This document shows, one piece after another, positions 14,144 to 18,157 of a DNA stretch of 18,157 nucleotides. Under the pieces are notes generated by a model. That model was given only the letters and a program-made list of their open reading frames with translations, was not told the DNA's origin and did not search any database. How positions within the stretch are numbered: position 1 is the stretch's first letter; each line of letters starts with the position of its first letter. Position numbers and translations under genes: made by a program. This DNA comes from CAKSQL01 sp045649415 (GTDB lineage Bacteria; Bacillota; Clostridia; UBA1381): NCBI GenBank assembly GCA_045649415.1, contig JAZRPY010000001.1, forward strand, positions 1-18,157, in the 5' to 3' direction.

Positions 14144-15020
14144 GTATTCCTTTTCTCAGGCAAAAAAAAATATGGTCAGGAACGGACTTATGACAGTGGC
14201 ATCCTTGTTTACTATAACAAGTTGTCTTGTTATTTTAGGATTGTTCACTGTACTCACACTGAATATCAACTATATAAGTAATCAAGTTAAGGACCAGTGC
14301 GAAGTTCAATTATTTTTAACTCAGGATACAACCTACGAAAGAGTTATGGCTATTAAAGCAGAAATTGATAGTATTGAAAATGTTAAAGCATCTGAATTGT
14401 TCACCAAAGAAGATATGCTTGATTTTGCAAAAAAGGATATGTTTGAAGGCAAGGAAGAACTTTTAACAGGCTTTGAAGGTGAAGAAAATCCATTCAGTGA
14501 TTCATATAAAATCACCTTGGTTAATATTGAAAACACCCAGGAAACAGTTGAAAAGCTAAAGAGTTTGTCAGGCGTTGATCATGTTGAGAATAAGCAGGAT
14601 GTTGTTAACAATGTAATTTCCATTTCTAATATAGTTAAAAAGTTCAGTCTTGTTATAATGGCGTTGCTTTTAGCAATTGCAATCGTTATTATTTCTAATA
14701 CTGTCAAGCTTACTGTCTTTAACAGGCGTAAGGAAATCAATATAATGAAATATATTGGCGCAACAGACAGATTCATCAGAGTTCCATTCATTATGGAAGG
14801 AATTTTGATTGGAATAATCAGCTCTGTTATTGCATTTGGAATAATGTCTTGGGGATATATAACAGTTATAAGTCTTTTAAAGACATACAACTTGAATGTT
14901 TTCGATTTGATTACATATAGAGATATTGCACCTATAATAATTATTCTATTCCTCGCAGTAGGATGTCTTATAGGTATCTTTGGAAGCTTGATTTCTATGC
15001 GCAAGCATTTGAAGGCATAG
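14124..15020 (+). CDS. ftsX: Cell division permease-like protein FtsX
   Basis: Membrane partner of FtsE (298 aa). A short cytoplasmic N-terminus (SFSQAKKNMVRNGLMTVAS) precedes TM1 (about 25-47), then the large extracellular domain (48-170) that in Gram-positives binds and activates the wall hydrolase, then TM2 (171-194), TM3 (222-247) and TM4 (269-291). The cytoplasmic RRKEINIMKYIGAT segment (201-214) is the conserved FtsE contact. The ATG at 14124 is favoured by GGGAGGT (14107-14113); the frame is open nine codons further upstream but that part is inside ftsE. The gene for the PcsB-like hydrolase follows after 10 bases, the expected target. Confidence 0.95.
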   Translation: MSLSKIKYSFSQAKKNMVRNGLMTVASLFTITSCLVILGLFTVLTLNINYISNQVKDQCEVQLFLTQDTTYERVMAIKAEIDSIENVKASELFTKEDMLDFAKKDMFEGKEELLTGFEGEENPFSDSYKITLVNIENTQETVEKLKSLSGVDHVENKQDVVNNVISISNIVKKFSLVIMALLLAIAIVIISNTVKLTVFNRRKEINIMKYIGATDRFIRVPFIMEGILIGIISSVIAFGIMSWGYITVISLLKTYNLNVFDLITYRDIAPIIIILFLAVGCLIGIFGSLISMRKHLKA

Positions 15021-15030
15021 GAGGTAGAAT

Positions 15031-16170
15031 ATGAAAAGAAAATTTTTCTCATCCTTAATTTTATCCTTATTGCTTGTTACATTTGTTATTCCTTATGTGG
15101 ATGCTGCGAAAAGTGTCAATGAATTGAAGGAAGAAATGGCGGAAAGGGAAGAGCAAAGAAAGAAGATTGAAAAGGAAATCAACTCAAAAAAATCCGAATA
15201 CTCTGAAAAAATAAAGGAAAGAAACAGCCTTGATTTGCAAATTTCCAATTTGATGGAAGATATTGAAGCGTTTGAAACTGCAATTGAAGAAAAACAAGCA
15301 GAGATTGAAGAAAAAGAAAAGCAAATCAATGATTTAAATGTGATAATCGAAGAAAACACCGATAAACTCAAAACAAGAATGAAGGTTATGTACGAATATG
15401 GTGGAACATCATACCTTGATATTTTGTTTGAAGCAAAGGGGCTTGGTGATTTCTTCACAAGAATTGCAATTGTAAAAGATATCGTTCAGCATGACAGAGA
15501 TTTAATAAATACATATGTAAATGCAAGAACTGAAATAGAAAATGCAAAAGCTACTATTGAAAAAGAGCAACAAGAACAGATTGAAGCAAAAAGTATTCTT
15601 GATGCCAAGAAAAAAGAGATAGAGGCAATGCAAAAGCAAAAAGAAGCCATAATAAAGGAACTAAATTCAGATATCAAGAATTTGGAAAGGCAAGAAGCAC
15701 AAGCCGAAAGTGATTATAATCAGTTGAGAGCAGAACTTGATAGAGCTTTAGGAAAAACACCCACCACTTCATATACAGGTAGTGGAAAATTTGTTTGGCC
15801 AGCTGAGTCATCAAGAAGAGTTACATCACCCTTTGGTAATCGAAAAAAACCAAATGCAAAGGCAACAAGCTACCACAGAGGTATTGATATCGGTGCACCA
15901 TCAGGATCAAATGTACTTGCAGCCGAATCAGGAACTGTTGTTACTGCAGGCTATAATAGTAGTTATGGATATTATATAACCATAAACCATGGTGGTGGAT
16001 ATGTGACACTATATGCGCATAATAGCAAGCTTTTGGTATCTAAAGGACAATCTGTTTCTAAAGGACAGGTTATTGCCAAGGTTGGCTCAACAGGAAATTC
16101 AACCGGACCACATGTTCATTTTGAAGTAATGGTTAATGGTACATATAAAGATCCAATGAGCTTCTTTTAA
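15031..16170 (+). CDS. PcsB-like coiled-coil M23 peptidoglycan hydrolase
   Basis: Secreted zinc endopeptidase (379 aa) predicted to cut peptide cross-bridges when FtsEX signals, as for EnvC/PcsB/CwlO-type partners. Signal peptide 1-25 (ends VDA-A); long Glu/Lys-rich coiled coil about 27-115 and 160-240, with a helical patch containing YGGTSYLDILFEAKGLGDFF (123-142), the usual regulatory region; M23 (LytM) domain about 253-379. Zinc ligands His282 and Asp286 (HRGIDIG), His363 in HVHFE, with catalytic His330 (LYAH) and His361, are all present, so it should be active (unlike EnvC). Strong AGGAGGT ribosome site overlapping the ftsX stop. The operon ends at hairpin 16195-16232. Confidence 0.93.
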   Translation: MKRKFFSSLILSLLLVTFVIPYVDAAKSVNELKEEMAEREEQRKKIEKEINSKKSEYSEKIKERNSLDLQISNLMEDIEAFETAIEEKQAEIEEKEKQINDLNVIIEENTDKLKTRMKVMYEYGGTSYLDILFEAKGLGDFFTRIAIVKDIVQHDRDLINTYVNARTEIENAKATIEKEQQEQIEAKSILDAKKKEIEAMQKQKEAIIKELNSDIKNLERQEAQAESDYNQLRAELDRALGKTPTTSYTGSGKFVWPAESSRRVTSPFGNRKKPNAKATSYHRGIDIGAPSGSNVLAAESGTVVTAGYNSSYGYYITINHGGGYVTLYAHNSKLLVSKGQSVSKGQVIAKVGSTGNSTGPHVHFEVMVNGTYKDPMSFF

Positions 16171-16194
16171 AATTTATTATTGATACGAGTTTTA

Positions 16195-16232
16195 TTAAAA
16201 TCTTTCCGTTAATTTTTTCGGAAAGATTTTAA
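16195..16232 (+). terminator. Intrinsic terminator of ftsE-ftsX-PcsB-like
   Basis: A perfect 14-bp stem (16195-16208, TTAAAATCTTTCCG, with 16219-16232) and a 10-base loop. The right arm ends in TTTTAA followed by TTT. The A-rich left arm means it may also act on the other strand. Confidence 0.85.
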
Positions 16233-16304
16233 TTTACAAGTAATAATCAGTATTCATCAAAAGTATCTTAATAATAATCTTATTTTTGGAAAGGAATATA
16301 AAAT

Positions 16305-17477
16305 ATGAGCAAAAATGCAAAGAATACTATCTATACTGCGATAGCTACAACCCTTTTTATCTTAACAATTTTTATAATTTGTTTTGGAAGCAATTTAAAG
16401 GGTATTATTAAGATAAATCAGGCAATGAACATAATGAATGATGAATTTTATTTTGAACTTGATAAAGAAAAAATGGTTGATTATGCTATGCTTGGTATAA
16501 CTCTATCTTCAGGCGATGAATACACGAACTATTATACAAATGAACAGTTTCAGGGTTATATGAGTAATCGTGAAAACAGCTTCTTTGGAATAGGAATAAC
16601 CGTGGGCATAATCGGTGATAATATAGAAATAATTTCGGTATTCGAAAATTCACCTGGAGATAAAGCAGGAATAGAAAGTGGCGATATATTAGTAAGGGTT
16701 AATGATACTATAGCTTCAAGTGAAAACTATGAAGAGATTATGAATATTTTAACAGATGACAGCTCAAAAGATATTGAATTTAAATTGGTTTTAAAAAGAG
16801 ATGGAGAGGAATATGAAACCAAGATAGTAAGAGGAATGGTTGAAAAGGATACGGTAAAAAGTAAAATAATTGACGATTCCATAGGCTATGTCAGGATTTC
16901 AGGCTTCGACAGGCGTGTTAATTCTGATAAAAAAGCAATGGATACATATGATGAATTTATATATGAGCTTGATAAACTTGAAAACAAAGGCGTTGATAAG
17001 CTTGTTCTCGATTTAAGAAATAATCCCGGTGGAGATTTCGAGGTTGTAACAAATATTGCCGACTCACTTCTTCCTGAGGGAATAATAACTTATACAGAGG
17101 ATAAAAAAGGTAAAAAAGAATATGTTTACTCTAATGACGAGTTTTATGATATGGAAATAGTTGTTCTTGTAAATAAATATAGTGCGTCTGCATCCGAGGT
17201 GTTAACAGGTGCACTAAAAGACCACAAAAGAGCCATAGTCGTTGGTGAAACTACATATGGAAAGGGAATAGTGCAGTCCTTGTATATGTTTAATGATAGT
17301 TCAGGAATGTCAGTTACAACATCAAAATATTTTTCCCCGAACGGAATATCAATTCATCAGAAGGGAATAGAGCCTGATTATTCAATTGTTTTGACAGAAG
17401 AAGAAAACATGTTAGTTCATAGTTTGAGCATCAATGAGGATGTACAACTAAAAAAAGCAATTGAATTGCTAAAATAA
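16305..17477 (+). CDS. ctpA: C-terminal processing protease CtpA (S41 family)
   Basis: Membrane-anchored serine protease of 390 aa acting outside the cell. N-terminal anchor at about 11-33 (no clear cleavage site); PDZ domain about 90-175 with SPGDKAGIESGDILVRVND (116-134); S41 catalytic domain about 180-365. Predicted catalytic residues by alignment with CtpB: Ser295 in SASASE, Lys320 in TTYGKG and Gln324. LDLRNNPGGD (235-244) is the family signature. Relatives trim exported proteins in wall assembly, division or sporulation signalling (CtpB/SpoIVFA). It is separated from the PcsB-like gene by a terminator, so it is likely its own transcript; upstream only AT-rich sequence without a strong promoter is seen. 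Ribosome site GGAAAGGA. It may act on wall hydrolases next door, which is inference. Confidence 0.93.
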   Translation: MSKNAKNTIYTAIATTLFILTIFIICFGSNLKGIIKINQAMNIMNDEFYFELDKEKMVDYAMLGITLSSGDEYTNYYTNEQFQGYMSNRENSFFGIGITVGIIGDNIEIISVFENSPGDKAGIESGDILVRVNDTIASSENYEEIMNILTDDSSKDIEFKLVLKRDGEEYETKIVRGMVEKDTVKSKIIDDSIGYVRISGFDRRVNSDKKAMDTYDEFIYELDKLENKGVDKLVLDLRNNPGGDFEVVTNIADSLLPEGIITYTEDKKGKKEYVYSNDEFYDMEIVVLVNKYSASASEVLTGALKDHKRAIVVGETTYGKGIVQSLYMFNDSSGMSVTTSKYFSPNGISIHQKGIEPDYSIVLTEEENMLVHSLSINEDVQLKKAIELLK

Positions 17478-17487
17478 TAAAAATTAG

Positions 17488-17516
17488 TGGAAAAACTATT
17501 GTATGTATGATATAAT
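17488..17516 (+). promoter_or_regulatory. Extended -10 promoter for the structured leader RNA
   Basis: TGGAAA (17488-17493, 4 of 6), a 17-base spacer and a perfect TATAAT (17511-17516) with TG one base ahead, an extended -10 element. Predicted start is about 17523. It begins ten bases after the ctpA stop. Confidence 0.7.
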
Positions 17517-17539
17517 GAGTTCAAGTGAAACTTGAACTC
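17517..17539. repeat. 10-bp perfect palindrome over the transcription start
   Basis: GAGTTCAAGT (17517-17526) and ACTTGAACTC (17530-17539) are perfect complements around GAA. The arm begins directly after TATAAT. Because the predicted start lies inside the left arm, this is more likely a DNA operator than an RNA hairpin of that transcript; in a readthrough transcript from ctpA it would form a strong hairpin, but no T-run follows. Confidence 0.7.
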
Positions 17540-17759
17540 AACTAAGTTTGCCCTATCGGGCAAGTGAAGAAGACTACACAATATACTTATTGATGATGAA
17601 TATAGCATAAATATTGATTTAGAATATTAACACATCAGCAGTCGCTTCGTGGCAGCTTCACCTCAAAGTGAAGCCTTTAGGAAGGTGTTTTAATCGCTTG
17701 AGTTTATCGACATTCAAAAAATGCCGACAAAAAGTGCTGATAAACTATTTAATTTTTTT
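17523..17759 (+). ncRNA. Unidentified structured leader or small RNA with attenuator-like ending
   Basis: This non-coding RNA region of about 237 bases matches no family I recognise. Visible helices: TTGCCC-TATC-GGGCAA (17548-17563), AACAC with GTGTT (17629-17633 / 17685-17689), GCTTCAC-CTCAAA-GTGAAGC (17655-17674) and the terminator 17701-17746. ATCAGCA (17634-17640) is complementary to TGCTGAT (17735-17741), which is also part of the terminator's right arm, so the two structures exclude each other. That is the layout of a riboswitch or attenuator for the gene at 17841; alternatively it is a free-standing small RNA ending at about 17759. No reading frame with a convincing start is present. 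Confidence 0.5.
17701..17759 (+). terminator. Intrinsic terminator inside the leader of the stalk-domain gene
   Basis: AGTTTATCGACATT (17701-17714) pairs with AGTGCTGATAAACT (17733-17746), 13 of 14 positions paired including two G-U and one A-C mismatch, with an 18-base loop. It is followed by ATTTAA and seven T (17753-17759). It stands 81 bases before the next start codon. Confidence 0.8.
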
Positions 17760-17776
17760 GTCCCTGTCTTGACAAA

Positions 17777-17793
17777 AGTCGAATTATGTCGAG
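17777..17793 (+). promoter_or_regulatory. Tandem Spo0A-box-like direct repeat
   Basis: AGTCGAA (17777-17783) and TGTCGAG (17787-17793) each match the 0A core TGTCGAA at 6 of 7 positions and repeat with a 10-base period, the spacing used by a Spo0A dimer at the abrB operator. A TTGACA (17769-17774) lies just before, but no acceptable -10 follows at 16-18 bases. Two weaker inverted matches occur in the terminator loop region: ATCGACA (17706-17712) and GCCGACA (17723-17729). Confidence 0.5.
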
Positions 17794-17840
17794 AAATAGT
17801 GAAAAATATATAAATAACATTTTAAATGGAGGAAAGTAAA

Positions 17841-18157
17841 ATGAAATGTAAGAGAGTAGTAAGTTTGTTTTTAACTTTAATTATGGTAATAGGTATGTTT
17901 GCTATGCCTGTTAATGCTGACAGCGGTATTAAAGTTTTGCTTGATGGACAGGAACTGGCTTTTGATGTTCCTCCTCAACTGATTAATAGCAGAACAATGG
18001 TTCCAATGCGTAAAATATTTGAAGCTATGGGAGCAAATGTAGACTGGAATGGAGATACCCAAACTGTAACTGCAACTAAAGAAGATATTACCGTAATAAT
18101 GCAAATCGATAATACGGTAATCAAAGTAAATAATGAAAACATTACATTAGATGTTCC
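17841..18157 (+). CDS. Secreted protein with copper-amine-oxidase N-terminal (stalk) domain, partial
   Basis: The frame opens with ATG at 17841 (GGAGG at 17828-17832) and is still open at the window end, so only about 105 residues are visible. Residues 1-26 are a signal peptide ending PVNA-D. From residue 29 the sequence matches the stalk domain named after copper amine oxidases: IKVLLDGQELAFDVPPQLIN, then SRTMVPMRKIFEAMGANVDW and NGDTQTVTATK. This beta-rich domain is common in exported proteins of Clostridia, alone or before hydrolase, adhesin or sensor domains; it does not itself show copper binding or oxidase activity. The function depends on the unseen C-terminal part. It has an unusually long and structured upstream region (17478-17840). 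Confidence 0.88.
   Translation, partial: MKCKRVVSLFLTLIMVIGMFAMPVNADSGIKVLLDGQELAFDVPPQLINSRTMVPMRKIFEAMGANVDWNGDTQTVTATKEDITVIMQIDNTVIKVNNENITLDV

Noticed and set aside
17698..17775. Small frame of 24 codons starting at TTG 17698 after AGGAAGGTG
   Set aside because: It would run through the terminator hairpin and T-tract, and its sequence is not protein-like; the purine-rich stretch is more likely part of the RNA fold.
17769..17797. Second SigA promoter with TTGACA at 17769
   Set aside because: The -35 is perfect but 16-18 bases downstream there is only AGAAAT-like sequence, and a 22-base spacer as in spoIIG also gives no -10.

Overview
The window reads as chromosomal DNA of a low-GC, endospore-forming member of the Clostridia. 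Support: AT-rich sequence, strong AGGAGG-type ribosome binding sites, consensus SigA promoters, the sporulation gene yunB, an autolysin with S-layer-homology repeats, TmcAL, a dnaG-rpoD pair, and an ftsE-ftsX-PcsB-like cluster. Genus cannot be set from sequence alone. Nearly all of it is core genome; I see no phage, transposon, CRISPR array or plasmid signal.

Layout. (1) 1-1050: the tail of an upstream gene, a two-way terminator, tRNA-Leu(UAG) on the minus strand, then a divergent consensus promoter driving a structured leader and rplU-rpmA (ribosomal proteins L21 and L27), closed by a strong terminator. (2) 1105-4668: a promoter and a three-gene run encoding a secreted SLH/glucosaminidase autolysin, an ABC-F ATPase and D-aminoacyl-tRNA deacylase; it meets tmcAL (minus strand) tail to tail with a 4-base overlap. 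(3) 5829-7661: divergent promoters for tmcAL and for iscS-iscU (Fe-S cluster assembly), then a terminator. (4) 7686-8994: yunB and a small flavoprotein. (5) 9046-12009: dnaG-rpoD (primase and housekeeping sigma factor) behind a candidate SigH/Spo0A-type control site. (6) 12037-17477: a PucR/CdaR-type regulator with a long leader, then ftsE-ftsX-PcsB-like hydrolase, and after a terminator a CtpA-type protease: a cell-wall-hydrolysis and division module. (7) 17478-18157: a 363-base non-coding stretch with a promoter, a palindrome on its start site, an RNA with two mutually exclusive pairings and an intrinsic terminator, and tandem Spo0A-like boxes, in front of a partial secreted stalk-domain protein.

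The most interesting material is the 17.5-17.8 kb non-coding stretch (attenuator-like RNA plus a tandem 0A-box arrangement resembling the abrB operator), the Cys-rich tail on IscU, and the absence of both the Prp protease gene and the L27 N-terminal extension in rplU-rpmA. Several starts were moved inward from the longest reading frame because of clear ribosome binding sites: rplU, dnaG (TTG), rpoD, ftsE and ftsX.
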